27,542 nt of DNA from DATGKK01 sp035294725. GTDB taxonomy: Bacteria > Actinomycetota > Acidimicrobiia > Acidimicrobiales > Bog-793. The DNA lies in the NCBI GenBank assembly GCA_035294725.1, contig DATGKK010000111.1, forward strand, positions 1 through 27,542. Direction: 5' to 3'. Below the pieces are notes generated by a model. The model saw only the letters and a list, made by a program, of their open reading frames with translations. It made no database searches and was not told where the DNA came from. Position 1 is the first letter of the stretch, and each line of letters starts with the position of its first letter. The translations under genes and the position numbers were made by a program. Below are positions 17,437 through 25,474 of this stretch, piece by piece.

Positions 17437-19062
17437 TCACTCCCGGGCCGGCAGAAGGGACGGCTCGCCGGACTCTTCGTCGTCGTGCCCACCGGGCGGG
17501 AACGGGTCGCTCGGTGCGTCAGGCCGCCTCGCCGATGACGCGGGCGCTCCGGCGAGGGCGAGCTCGCCGCTCATGGCCATGCTGCGGCGCACGGCAACCC
17601 GGTCGTCGGGGAAGGCCTCCTCGTCGTGGATCGCAAGATCGCCGATCTCGAGAACCTCGTCGGGATAGCGAGCACCCCGGAGCACGAGTCCGATCAGCTT
17701 CACGAGGAGGAAGGTCACCACCGCCGACCAGCAGATGACCCAGATCGCGGCTCGGAACTGCTCCCAGAGCTGATGGACCGAGCCGGTGTACATGAGACCC
17801 GCGACCGAGAACGGGGTGCAGCTGGCATGCGCCGTCACGTAGGAGTGCGCCGAGGTCGGAAGGACCTGCCCGACGGCGTTCAGCCGGCCACAGCCGTACT
17901 CCACCATGTTGGGATCGCCGAAGATCCCGAGCAGCATGCCCCCGGTGAAGCCGGCGATGCCGTGGGTGTAGATCACCCCGAGGGCATCGTCGACCCTCGA
18001 GAAGGGGCGCACCCTGGACAGGTAGTTCCAGGCGAGCCAGACGACGGCGGTGCAGATGGCGCCGACGTAGAGGGCCCCGCGCCCGTTCACCCAGCCCGCA
18101 CACGGAGTGATGCCGACCAGACCGCAGATCATGCCGTTCACCCCGCCGAGGAAGGTCGGCCGCCTGGCCGTGGTGAACAGGCCGTCCATCGCCATCCAGA
18201 CGAGGACACCGGCGGCCGTGGCGATGTTGGTGTTGATCACGGCAGCGGCCGCGCTCGCGCCCGCGTAGTAGGGATCGCCGCCGTTGAAGCCGTTCCATCC
18301 GAGCCAGAGGATCCCGGCTCCCACGGCCGCCATCACGAGGTTGTTCGGGACGGCGTGCTGGCGGTCCCGCAGCAGTCGGGGCCCGAGCACCCAGGCCGCC
18401 ACGAAACCGGAGACGCCCGCCGACATGTGGATCACGTAGCCGCCGGAGAAGTCGAGGGCACCCTCCTGCGCGAAGTAGCCGCCACCCCAGAGCAAGAAGG
18501 CGTCCACGGCGTAGACGCACGTCGACCACAGCGGGACGAGGATGCACCAGGCGCTGAACTTGATCCTTCCAAGCACGCTTCCCATGAACAGCAGGGGCGT
18601 GATGGCGGCGAAGACGAACTGGAAGTAGGCGAGGGTTGACGTCGGGAAATGGAAGGGGATCGCCGTGTTGGCAGCCGAGACCGCCTTGCCCTGCTCGGCG
18701 ACGCTGTCGGTGATGCCGCCCGGCTTGCCGAGGAAGTTGTCGAAGAAGTAGCTGAGCCAGCTCCCGTGGTGGGAGAGCTGGGTCTGGACCCCGTTCACGA
18801 CGCCGCCGCCGAGCGAGGTGGCGCCAAACCCCATCTTGTACTCCCACAGCACCCACGCGATGAGGACGAGCGAGAAGCCGGCAAAGGTCATCGCGAGCAC
18901 GTTGACGGCCCACTTGCGCGGGACGATCGAGGCGTACAGGACCGCCAGAGCCGGAAGGCTCATCAGGCCCACGAGCGTGGCGGCGACGAGCTGCCAGGTG
19001 TTGTCGGCCGGGTTCAGCCAACTCGGGTACGGCGTGACGACTGCGGCGCCCAGCATGTGCAC
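17437..19062 (-). CDS. amt: ammonium transporter, Amt/MEP family
   Basis: An approximately 541-residue trimeric membrane channel for ammonium uptake. About 11 hydrophobic helices run from residue 18 to about 470. The two pore histidines are visible as His212 in VIHMSAGVSGF and His367 in YTHGIAGFTGGM, 155 apart (150 in E. coli AmtB). It is longer than the usual 400-450 residues, with a segment of about 45 residues after the second helix (GGGVVNGVQTQLS onward) and a charged C-terminal tail of about 70 residues. GTG 19062 is chosen because GAGGAG lies ten bases upstream; ATG 19056 is the alternative. The open frame extends to 19497, but that part reads like noise. PII from the nearby glnK gene should gate it. 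Confidence 0.92.
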   Translation of the reverse strand: MHMLGAAVVTPYPSWLNPADNTWQLVAATLVGLMSLPALAVLYASIVPRKWAVNVLAMTFAGFSLVLIAWVLWEYKMGFGATSLGGGVVNGVQTQLSHHGSWLSYFFDNFLGKPGGITDSVAEQGKAVSAANTAIPFHFPTSTLAYFQFVFAAITPLLFMGSVLGRIKFSAWCILVPLWSTCVYAVDAFLLWGGGYFAQEGALDFSGGYVIHMSAGVSGFVAAWVLGPRLLRDRQHAVPNNLVMAAVGAGILWLGWNGFNGGDPYYAGASAAAAVINTNIATAAGVLVWMAMDGLFTTARRPTFLGGVNGMICGLVGITPCAGWVNGRGALYVGAICTAVVWLAWNYLSRVRPFSRVDDALGVIYTHGIAGFTGGMLLGIFGDPNMVEYGCGRLNAVGQVLPTSAHSYVTAHASCTPFSVAGLMYTGSVHQLWEQFRAAIWVICWSAVVTFLLVKLIGLVLRGARYPDEVLEIGDLAIHDEEAFPDDRVAVRRSMAMSGELALAGAPASSARRPDAPSDPFPPGGHDDEESGEPSLLPARE

Positions 19063-19237
19063 GGGTGGGATGCTCCTCTCGAACGGTCGGTGCGTCGGGC
19101 GCCGTTGCCCTTTCGCCGACCAGGATGCAGACCGGGGATTGCCACGAGGTGACGCGACTGTTATCGCCGCGTGAACAACGGCCAGAGTGGCGCCTCGATG
19201 CAGGCCGGCCCCGGTGCGCCGTCCGTACGATGCCGGC

Positions 19238-19819
19238 GTGGACCCGCTCGCCCGCGACGCCCGCCGAGCCGAGCAAGCCGCCGGCCGCTTGCGGGGAGCG
19301 ACGGTCGACGCCGACGGGCGCCGCGTGGCAAAGGTGCTCGCGTCGTGCGGGCTCGCCGGGATGCTCGCGGTCGCCGGGGCGCTCGCCGCTGCCGGGGCGG
19401 GAAAGAACGCACAGCTTGAGCGCCTCCGAGCCGACGGGGTGCGGGTGGTGGTCACCATCACCGCTTGCACGGGGCTCATGGGGGGAAGCGGCAGCAACCC
19501 GGTCGGTTCCTCCTGCCGAGGCGTGTACCGGCTCGCAGGCCGCCGCTACGTGGAGCCGCTGCCCGGTACGGCGCGCGGGTTTCCCGGCCAGAGACTCGCC
19601 GCCGTCACCGTTCGATGGGACCCGGCACTCGTGGTGCCCCGGGCGCTGCTGCGGCGCGAGCATCCGTCGGCCCGCGTCTACCTCCTCCCCGCGGGCGTTG
19701 TCGGCGGGGCCCTCCTCGCACTCGCCGTGGCCGGCACCCGGCGACGGCGCGCCCGGCGCGTCTCAGGGTCCGGTGCGGGCCCTCAGCTCCCGCTGGTAGC
19801 GGTACGACCGCACCAGTAG
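19238..19819 (+). CDS. two-helix membrane protein, DUF3592-like
   Basis: A 193-residue protein from GTG 19238. One hydrophobic helix (LASCGLAGMLAVAGALAAA) lies near residues 33-52 and a second (LLPAGVVGGALLALAVAGT) near 164-182. The roughly 110 residues between them should lie outside the membrane and end in TVRWDPALVVPRALL. That pattern of helix, small beta domain ending in a V-x-Y/W-DP motif, then a second helix resembles DUF3592 proteins, whose function is unknown. The extracytoplasmic part contains two Cys (TACTGL, SSCRG). It is divergent from the Amt gene across 175 bases. Its 3' end overlaps the convergent gene by 57 bases. Confidence 0.6.
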   Translation: MDPLARDARRAEQAAGRLRGATVDADGRRVAKVLASCGLAGMLAVAGALAAAGAGKNAQLERLRADGVRVVVTITACTGLMGGSGSNPVGSSCRGVYRLAGRRYVEPLPGTARGFPGQRLAAVTVRWDPALVVPRALLRREHPSARVYLLPAGVVGGALLALAVAGTRRRRARRVSGSGAGPQLPLVAVRPHQ

Positions 19820-20326
19820 CCACGAGCCGGCGAACACGTACGGCACTGCGAAGCCCCAGTAACCGAGGTTGAACAGGGCGAGACCATAGAGGGCCATCGC
19901 GACCGCCATCCCCGTCCGCTTGCGCCACATCGCCGCCAGGAGCACGGCGAGCGACAGCAGGAAGAGGACGGCCTCGAGGCCGTAATAGAGGGAGAGGCTC
20001 ACGTGCAGGCGGTCGAGCCCCCCGTCGCGCAAGCGCGCCGGGGGGTCACCGGCGGCGAGGGCGGCCACGACCATCATCGCGACGAGAGCGGCGAGCGGAG
20101 CCGCGACGAGGCCGACGAGCCGCTCGCGGTCGTCGGCCCGGCGTGCCAGCTCGCGCAGTGCAGCGTCCGAGTGGGACACCGTAGCGCCAGGTCGGCTGGG
20201 TCCGGGAGCCTCCGGCTTCAGCAGCATCGCCTTCACTCGCTCGAGCGGCGTAAGGGCTTCGAGGCCGCTCCCGGCCACTGCACTGGCAGTCGTGACGTCG
20301 GTCCGGTCGCTCCGGGAACGTGGCAT
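19763..20326 (-). CDS. multi-helix membrane protein, unknown function
   Basis: A 187-residue protein when started at ATG 20326 (MPRSRSDRTDV). A soluble N-terminus of about 75 residues includes the helical stretch LTPLERVKAMLLKPEAP. Four hydrophobic segments follow (LVGLVAAPLAALVAMMVVAA; YYGLEAVLFLLSLAVLLAAM; MAVAMALYGLALFNLGYWGF; VPYVFAGSWLLVRSY) and a basic tail. The frame is open to 20425, but the upstream part reads as non-coding Arg/Pro-rich sequence. No family is recognised. The pattern of a cytoplasmic segment plus four helices is common among small actinobacterial envelope proteins. The 57-base 3' overlap with the convergent membrane-protein gene is notable; both frames look genuine. 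Confidence 0.65.
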   Translation of the reverse strand: MPRSRSDRTDVTTASAVAGSGLEALTPLERVKAMLLKPEAPGPSRPGATVSHSDAALRELARRADDRERLVGLVAAPLAALVAMMVVAALAAGDPPARLRDGGLDRLHVSLSLYYGLEAVLFLLSLAVLLAAMWRKRTGMAVAMALYGLALFNLGYWGFAVPYVFAGSWLLVRSYRYQRELRARTGP

Positions 20327-20448
20327 TGCGGCACCATAACCTCGTGCTGCCGGGCGGGGCGGCGGGTCCGGCCCGTTTCTCCTGGCCGTAACAGAGCGTT
20401 CAACGACCCGTCGCACGCTGCTCATGCTCGGCCTCTAACGTTCCCGGA

Positions 20449-21075
20449 GTGCCCCGCTACGCCATCGAGCTCTCGCTCGAGGACCGGCCCGGTGCCCTCG
20501 GAGTGGTCGCGAGCCGGATCGGTGAGCTCGGCGGCGATGTCGTCGACGTGGACGTCCTCGAGCACGGTCACGGAGGGCGGGCCCGCGACGAGATCACCGT
20601 GGACTTGGCGGGCCCCGAGGTGGCCGAGCTCCTGGCGGCGGCCCTCGCTGAGCTGCCGGGCGTGGAGGTCGAGCACGTGGGCCTCGTCGGGGAGTACGGC
20701 CACCACCTCCTCGTCGACGCCCTCGAGGTGGCAGCCGCGATGGTGGCCGAGCCGGATCCGCCGGGCGTGCTCGACGCCCTCGTGAGCGGCTGCGTGGCCG
20801 CCTTCGACGTCTCCTGGGCGGTCGTGGTCTCCGAGGGTCGGGAGCGACCCCTCGCGGTGGCGGGGGGCGTGCCTCCCGCCTCGGTGGTACGAGCGGGGGG
20901 AGGCCCCCTCCGCCTCTCGGAGGGCGAGGACCGTCTCGCCCTGCCGATCGGCGACCTCGAGCTGGCTCTCGTGGTCGGCCGTGAGGGGTGGCCGTGGCGC
21001 AACCGTGAGCGCCGGGAGCTGACCAGCCTCACCCACATCTGCGCGAGCCGCCTCGAGCAGCTCGGCGGACCCTGA
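20449..21075 (+). CDS. ACT-domain protein with a GAF-like C-terminal half
   Basis: A 208-residue protein from GTG 20449. Residues 2-75 form an ACT domain: YAIELSLEDRPGALGVVASR is the classic first strand and Gly-rich turn for amino-acid binding, followed by IGELGGDVVDVDVLEH. Residues about 100-205 (PPGVLDALVSGCVAAFDVSW, then RLALPIGDLELALVV) look like a small GAF-type sensor domain. No catalytic domain is attached, so a ligand-sensing or regulatory role is inferred; the ligand is unknown. It stands between the divergent membrane-protein gene (122-base gap) and the dnaK promoter. The ribosome binding site is weak (CGGA just before GTG). Confidence 0.7.
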   Translation: MPRYAIELSLEDRPGALGVVASRIGELGGDVVDVDVLEHGHGGRARDEITVDLAGPEVAELLAAALAELPGVEVEHVGLVGEYGHHLLVDALEVAAAMVAEPDPPGVLDALVSGCVAAFDVSWAVVVSEGRERPLAVAGGVPPASVVRAGGGPLRLSEGEDRLALPIGDLELALVVGREGWPWRNRERRELTSLTHICASRLEQLGGP

Positions 21076-21215
21076 CCTCGCCGCTCCGAGCGTCGGCGGC
21101 CCAGGCAACGAACCGGGCGCCGTGGCTGCTCCACCCTGGTGAGCTGGGGCGCCGCTGCTCCGAGCCGGCCTCGCTCCCTACTGAGACGCCGTGGAATGAA
21201 CACCGCTCAGCGCTG

Positions 21216-21247
21216 GTTGACAATAGTGCGCTCAACTTGGTTACAGT
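21216..21247 (+). promoter_or_regulatory. dnaK promoter with overlapping HAIR-like operator
   Basis: TTGACA (21217-21222) and TACAGT (21242-21247) form a promoter with a 19-base spacer, the long spacing typical of MerR-family-controlled promoters. GTTGA (21216-21220) and TCAAC (21232-21236) form an inverted repeat with an 11-base centre. This equals the TTGA-N11-TCAA core geometry of the HspR-binding HAIR element (CTTGAGT-N7-ACTCAAG), with the inner GT/AC pairs degenerate. The overlap with the -35 box fits repression by HspR, encoded fourth in the operon. Confidence 0.65.
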
Positions 21248-21286
21248 AGGAGCGCACAGACGAAGGACGAACAAGGAGACGACTAG

Positions 21287-23137
21287 ATGCCGAAGGCCGT
21301 AGGGATCGACCTCGGAACGACGAACTCGGTGGTGGCCTTCCTCGAGGCCGGCGAGCCCACCGTCATCCCGAACGCAGAGGGCGGGAGGACGACCCCCTCG
21401 GTAGTCGGTTTCGCGAAGTCCGGCGAGGTTCTCGTCGGCGAGGTCGCAAAGCGCCAGGCCATCACCAACCCCGACCGCACGATCCGGTCCGTGAAGCGCC
21501 ACATGGGCACGAGCTGGACCATCGACATCGACGGGAAGGCCTACACCGCGCAGGAGATCTCCGCGCGCATCCTCCAGAAGCTGAAGCGGGATGCCGAGTC
21601 GTACCTCGGCGACACGGTCGCCCAGGCGGTGATCACCGTGCCGGCCTACTTCGACGACGCCCAGCGCACCGCGACGCAGGAGGCGGGCAAGATCGCGGGG
21701 CTCGAGGTCCTCCGCATCATCAACGAGCCGACGGCGGCCGCGCTCGCCTATGGCCTCGACAAGGAGGGCGCCGACCAGACCGTCCTCGTGTTCGACCTCG
21801 GTGGCGGGACCTTCGACGTCTCGATCCTCGAGATCGGAGAGGGGGTCTTCGAGGTCAAGTCGACCTCGGGCAACACCCACCTCGGCGGCGACGACTGGGA
21901 CCAGCGGATCATCGACTGGCTCGTGAAGACCTTCAAGGACACCGAGGGCGTCGATCTGTCGAACGACAAGATGGCCCTGCAGCGGCTGAAGGAGGCGGCA
22001 GAGAAGGCGAAGATCGAGTTGTCGGCCGTCCAGGAGACCACCATCAACCTCCCGTTCATCACGGCGACGAACGAGGGCCCGAAGCACCTCGACCTGAAGC
22101 TGACGCGGGCCAAGTTCCAGGAGCTCACCGAGGACCTCGTCGAGGCGTGCCGCGGGCCGTTCGACGCCGCCATCTCCGATGCGGGCCTCTCCAAGTCCGA
22201 CATCGACCACGTCGTGCTCGTCGGCGGCTCCACCCGCATGCCGGCGATCCAGGACCTCGTCCAGCAGCTCACCGGGAAGGAGCCCCACAAAGGCGTCAAC
22301 CCCGACGAGGTCGTCGCCGTCGGCGCCGCCATCCAGGCCGGAGTGCTGAAGGGCGAGGTGAAGGACGTCCTCCTCCTCGACGTGACCCCGCTCAGCCTCG
22401 GCATCGAGACCAAGGGCGGCATCACCCACAAGCTGATCGAGCGCAACACCACGATCCCGACGCGCCGCTCGGAGATCTTCACGACGGCCGAGGACAACCA
22501 GCCCTCAGTCGAGATCCACGTCCTCCAGGGCGAGCGGGACATGGCGATGTACAACAAGACGCTCGGCAAGTTCCAGCTCGTGGACCTCCCGCCGGCACCT
22601 CGGGGCATTCCCCAGATCGAGGTCGCCTTCGACATCGACGCCAACGGCATCGTGCACGTCTCGGCAAAGGACCTCGCCACCGGCAAGGAGCAGTCGATGA
22701 CGATCACCGGCCAGTCCTCTCTGCCGAAGGAGGACATCGAGCGGATGGTCCGGGATGCCGAGGCGCACGCCGCCGAGGACCGGCGCCGTCGCGAGGAGGC
22801 CGAGACGCGCAACCAGGCCGACACGCTCGTCTACCAGACCGAGAAGCTCCTTCGCGAGCAGGGCGACAAGGTGCCTGCCGAGGAGCGCCAGCAAGTGGAA
22901 TCGGCCCTCGCCGACGTGAAGGAGAAGCTCGCCGGGTCCGACGTCGAGGCCCTCAACCGGAGCCTCGACGGCCTGCGCACGGCGTCGCAGCACCTCGGCC
23001 AGCGCATGTACGAGCAGGCGGCCGCGCAGCAGCAGAGTGCCTCCGCCAACGGCACGGCTGAGGGTGGACCCTCCGAGGACGAGGTCGTCGACGCCGAGAT
23101 CGTGGACGACCAGGACGCCGGCGCAACAGGGGCATGA
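21287..23137 (+). CDS. dnaK: molecular chaperone DnaK (Hsp70)
   Basis: A 616-residue cytosolic ATP-dependent chaperone. The nucleotide-binding domain (1-about 360) opens with GIDLGTTNSVVAF and contains VLVFDLGGGTFDVSIL and VVLVGGSTRMPAIQ. The linker DVLLLDVTPLSLGIE leads to the substrate-binding domain (about 380-500) and helical lid. The acidic tail ends in EDEVVDAEIVDDQ, the EEVD-like form usual in bacteria. GGAGA lies ten bases before ATG 21287. It is first in a five-gene operon, its stop overlapping grpE by four bases (ATGA). In streptomycetes DnaK acts as co-repressor of HspR; the same feedback is inferred here. Confidence 0.98.
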   Translation: MPKAVGIDLGTTNSVVAFLEAGEPTVIPNAEGGRTTPSVVGFAKSGEVLVGEVAKRQAITNPDRTIRSVKRHMGTSWTIDIDGKAYTAQEISARILQKLKRDAESYLGDTVAQAVITVPAYFDDAQRTATQEAGKIAGLEVLRIINEPTAAALAYGLDKEGADQTVLVFDLGGGTFDVSILEIGEGVFEVKSTSGNTHLGGDDWDQRIIDWLVKTFKDTEGVDLSNDKMALQRLKEAAEKAKIELSAVQETTINLPFITATNEGPKHLDLKLTRAKFQELTEDLVEACRGPFDAAISDAGLSKSDIDHVVLVGGSTRMPAIQDLVQQLTGKEPHKGVNPDEVVAVGAAIQAGVLKGEVKDVLLLDVTPLSLGIETKGGITHKLIERNTTIPTRRSEIFTTAEDNQPSVEIHVLQGERDMAMYNKTLGKFQLVDLPPAPRGIPQIEVAFDIDANGIVHVSAKDLATGKEQSMTITGQSSLPKEDIERMVRDAEAHAAEDRRRREEAETRNQADTLVYQTEKLLREQGDKVPAEERQQVESALADVKEKLAGSDVEALNRSLDGLRTASQHLGQRMYEQAAAQQQSASANGTAEGGPSEDEVVDAEIVDDQDAGATGA

Positions 23138-23850
23138 GCAATCAGAGCGAGCAGGTCGAAAGCGAGCCGGTCGAGGAGGCCGAGGCCTTCCCGGGCGGCG
23201 AGCCGCCCACTGGGTCCGATCCCTACGCGCCCGAGCTGGGCCGCGACGAGCCCGGAGACGGCGCCTCGTCGGAACAAGAGCGCACGGGCACGGCCGAGGT
23301 CGGGGAGCCGGAGCCGCCTGCGGCCGAGGGCCCGACCTCGTCGCAAGCCGGCGAGCCGGGCAGCGAGGACGATGCGAGCGAGAGCGGCGAGCTCATCGAG
23401 GAGGCTCCCCCAAGCGATCTCGAGCAGCTTGCCGCCGAGCGGGACGACTACCTCGACTCGCTCCGGCGCCTCCAGGCCGACTTCGACAACTACCGCAAGA
23501 GAGCGGTCCGCCAGCAGACCGAGCTGCTCGAGAGGGCGGCCGAGCGCCTCCTCCTGCAGCTCCTGCCGGTGCTCGACGCCCTCGACCTCGCAGAGGCGCA
23601 CGCCGCGGAGAACCCCGACGCGGCCGCGCTCGCGCAGATCGGGACCCTGCTGCGCGACGTCGTCGCCCGAGAGGGCCTCGAGCGGATCGACGAGGTCGGG
23701 ATCGCGTTCGACCCTACGGTGCACGACGCTGTCGCCCACGAGCCCGCCGAGGAGGGCGAGGCGGCCAACTCCGTCTCGGAGGTGATGCGCGCGGGCTACC
23801 GGCTGAAGGGGCGGGTCCTCCGACCGGCGATGGTGAAGGTGAGGGGCTGA
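23134..23850 (+). CDS. grpE: nucleotide exchange factor GrpE
   Basis: A 238-residue dimeric co-chaperone that releases ADP from DnaK. A long acidic, probably disordered N-terminus (about 1-90, rich in Glu, Pro and Gly) precedes the coiled-coil (LAAERDDYLDSLRRLQADFD NYRKRA). The C-terminal beta domain has the family signature VGIAFDPTVHDAVAHE and closes with GYRLKGRVLRPAMVKV. It is longer than E. coli GrpE (197) because of the acidic tail. Overlap with the dnaK stop implies coupled translation; dnaJ starts six bases after its stop. Confidence 0.96.
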   Translation: MSNQSEQVESEPVEEAEAFPGGEPPTGSDPYAPELGRDEPGDGASSEQERTGTAEVGEPEPPAAEGPTSSQAGEPGSEDDASESGELIEEAPPSDLEQLAAERDDYLDSLRRLQADFDNYRKRAVRQQTELLERAAERLLLQLLPVLDALDLAEAHAAENPDAAALAQIGTLLRDVVAREGLERIDEVGIAFDPTVHDAVAHEPAEEGEAANSVSEVMRAGYRLKGRVLRPAMVKVRG

Positions 23851-23856
23851 CCGGAG

Positions 23857-25023
23857 ATGGCACCGCAGCGCGAGTGGTTCGAGACGGACTACTACAAGGT
23901 GCTCGGCGTCTCCCCGGAGGCGTCCGAGAAGGAGATCACCCGCGCCTATCGCAAGCTCGCCAAGCAGTACCACCCGGACGCCAATCCCGGTTCCGAGGAC
24001 AAGTTCAAGGAGATCTCGGCGGCCTACGACGTGCTCGGGGATGCTGATCGGCGAAAGGAGTACGACGAGGTCCGCCGCCTCGGTCCCCTCGCGGGCGGCT
24101 TCGGAACGGGAGGCTTCGGCAACGCCGGCTCCGGCGGGAACGGGTCGTTCAGCTTCCGCATCGACGACCTCGGCGACCTCTTTGGGGGCCTCGGCAGCAT
24201 CTTCAACCGCCAGGGCGGGAGGGGCCGGACGGCCGGGAGCGGCCCCTTCGCCGGACCCCGGCGCGGACAGGACGTCGAGGCCGAGCTCCATCTCTCCTTC
24301 GAGGAGGCGGTCGAGGGCGTCGTTACCTCCGTGAACGTGGTGAGCGCGGCGGTCTGCGCCACCTGTGCCGGTTCCGGGTCGAAGCCGGGGTCCATGCCGG
24401 TCACCTGCACGCGCTGCGGCGGCACCGGCGTGCTCAACGACAACCAGGGCCTGTTCTCCCTCGCCCAGCCCTGCCCGGAGTGCCGGGGCCGCGGCATGAA
24501 GGTCACCGACCCCTGCCCGACCTGCGGAGGCTCCGGATCGGAGCGCCGGCAGCGCCCCGTCAAGGTCCGCATCCCTGCCGGCGTCGAGGACGGCCAGCGC
24601 ATCCGGGTGAAGGGCCGGGGTGAGCCGGGGGCGAACGGAGGTCCGGCCGGCGACCTGTACGTGATCGTCCATGTCGGCCGGCACCCGCTGTTCGGCCGCT
24701 CCGGCAGGAACCTCACGCTGCGTGTCCCGCTTCGAGCCGACGAGGCCGCGATGGGGACCACCATCACGGTCCCCTCGCTCGGTGACCCGGTCACTCTCCG
24801 GATACCTCCTGGAACGACCCAGGGCAAGACCTTCCGCGTGAAGGGACGCGGGCTCAAGAAGGGTGAGGGCTACGGCGACCTCCTCGTCACCGTCGACCTC
24901 GACGTCCCGCGGTCGCTGACGGACGCCCAGAGGGCAGCGCTCGAGCAGTTCGCGGCGGCGTCGGAGGCCGCCGGCTACTCGCCCCGTGCCCACCTCGTCG
25001 AGCACCTAGGAGCCCGGCGGTGA
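23857..25023 (+). CDS. dnaJ: chaperone DnaJ (Hsp40)
   Basis: A 388-residue co-chaperone that delivers unfolded proteins to DnaK and triggers its ATPase. The J domain (about 10-75) has the essential HPD at 39-41. A Gly/Phe-rich segment (about 80-125) follows. The zinc-binding domain with four CxxCxGxG repeats (CATCAGSG, CTRCGGTG, CPECRGRG, CPTCGGSG) spans about 167-232. The substrate-binding beta domains and C-terminal dimer region complete a type I DnaJ. Zinc ligands are all present. Its stop overlaps the hspR GTG start (GTGA). Confidence 0.97.
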   Translation: MAPQREWFETDYYKVLGVSPEASEKEITRAYRKLAKQYHPDANPGSEDKFKEISAAYDVLGDADRRKEYDEVRRLGPLAGGFGTGGFGNAGSGGNGSFSFRIDDLGDLFGGLGSIFNRQGGRGRTAGSGPFAGPRRGQDVEAELHLSFEEAVEGVVTSVNVVSAAVCATCAGSGSKPGSMPVTCTRCGGTGVLNDNQGLFSLAQPCPECRGRGMKVTDPCPTCGGSGSERRQRPVKVRIPAGVEDGQRIRVKGRGEPGANGGPAGDLYVIVHVGRHPLFGRSGRNLTLRVPLRADEAAMGTTITVPSLGDPVTLRIPPGTTQGKTFRVKGRGLKKGEGYGDLLVTVDLDVPRSLTDAQRAALEQFAAASEAAGYSPRAHLVEHLGARR

Positions 25024-25469
25024 ACCGGAGCAGCGACGGCACCGCCACCGACCGGGGCGGGCGGGTCCGCCCCGGTGGCCGAACGGCCGGCCGGGACGAG
25101 CACCGGCCTGTCTACGTCATCTCCGTGGCGGCCGAGCTCGCCGGTGTCCACCCCCAGACGCTCCGCATCTACGAGCGCCGAGGGCTCCTCGACCCGGCCC
25201 GGACAGGCTCGGGCAACCGGCGCTACAGCGAGGAGGACATCTCGCTGCTCCGCCGCATCCAGGACCTCACGAACGCAGGGGTCAACCTCGAAGGCGTCCG
25301 GCGGATCCTCGCCCTGATCGAGGAGAACGAACGGCTCCGCGCCGAGCTCGAGCGCACCCGGGCAGAGGCTCGCGACGCGATCGCGAGGACCCACAAGCAG
25401 TACCGCAGGGACCTCGTCCCTGTGCCGAAGGCACAGCTGCCAGCCCACTGGCGGCAAGGAAGAGGCTGA
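25020..25469 (+). CDS. hspR: heat-shock repressor HspR (MerR family)
   Basis: A 149-residue MerR-family repressor. After a disordered, Arg/Gly-rich N-terminus of about 35 residues comes the winged helix: VISVAAELAGVHPQTLRIYE, RRGLLDPARTGSGNRRYSEE, then a helical region and a coiled stretch (ENERLRAELERTRAEARDAI). HspR binds HAIR operators and represses dnaK and clpB operons, with DnaK as co-repressor in studied actinobacteria. A HAIR-like site lies at 21216-21236 upstream of this operon, so autoregulation is inferred. GTG 25020 overlaps the dnaJ stop, and clpB follows five bases after its own stop. Confidence 0.93.
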   Translation: MNRSSDGTATDRGGRVRPGGRTAGRDEHRPVYVISVAAELAGVHPQTLRIYERRGLLDPARTGSGNRRYSEEDISLLRRIQDLTNAGVNLEGVRRILALIEENERLRAELERTRAEARDAIARTHKQYRRDLVPVPKAQLPAHWRQGRG

Positions 25470-25474
25470 ACCAC

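Noticed and set aside
17519..19663. 714-codon frame on the minus strand over the Amt gene
   Set aside because: Arg/Pro/His-rich translation typical of an out-of-frame shadow. The overlapping frame at 17437-19062 has clear Amt motifs.
22831..25005. 724-codon minus-strand frame opposite grpE and dnaJ
   Set aside because: Antisense shadow of strongly conserved chaperone genes; composition is Arg/Leu/Val-rich without domains.
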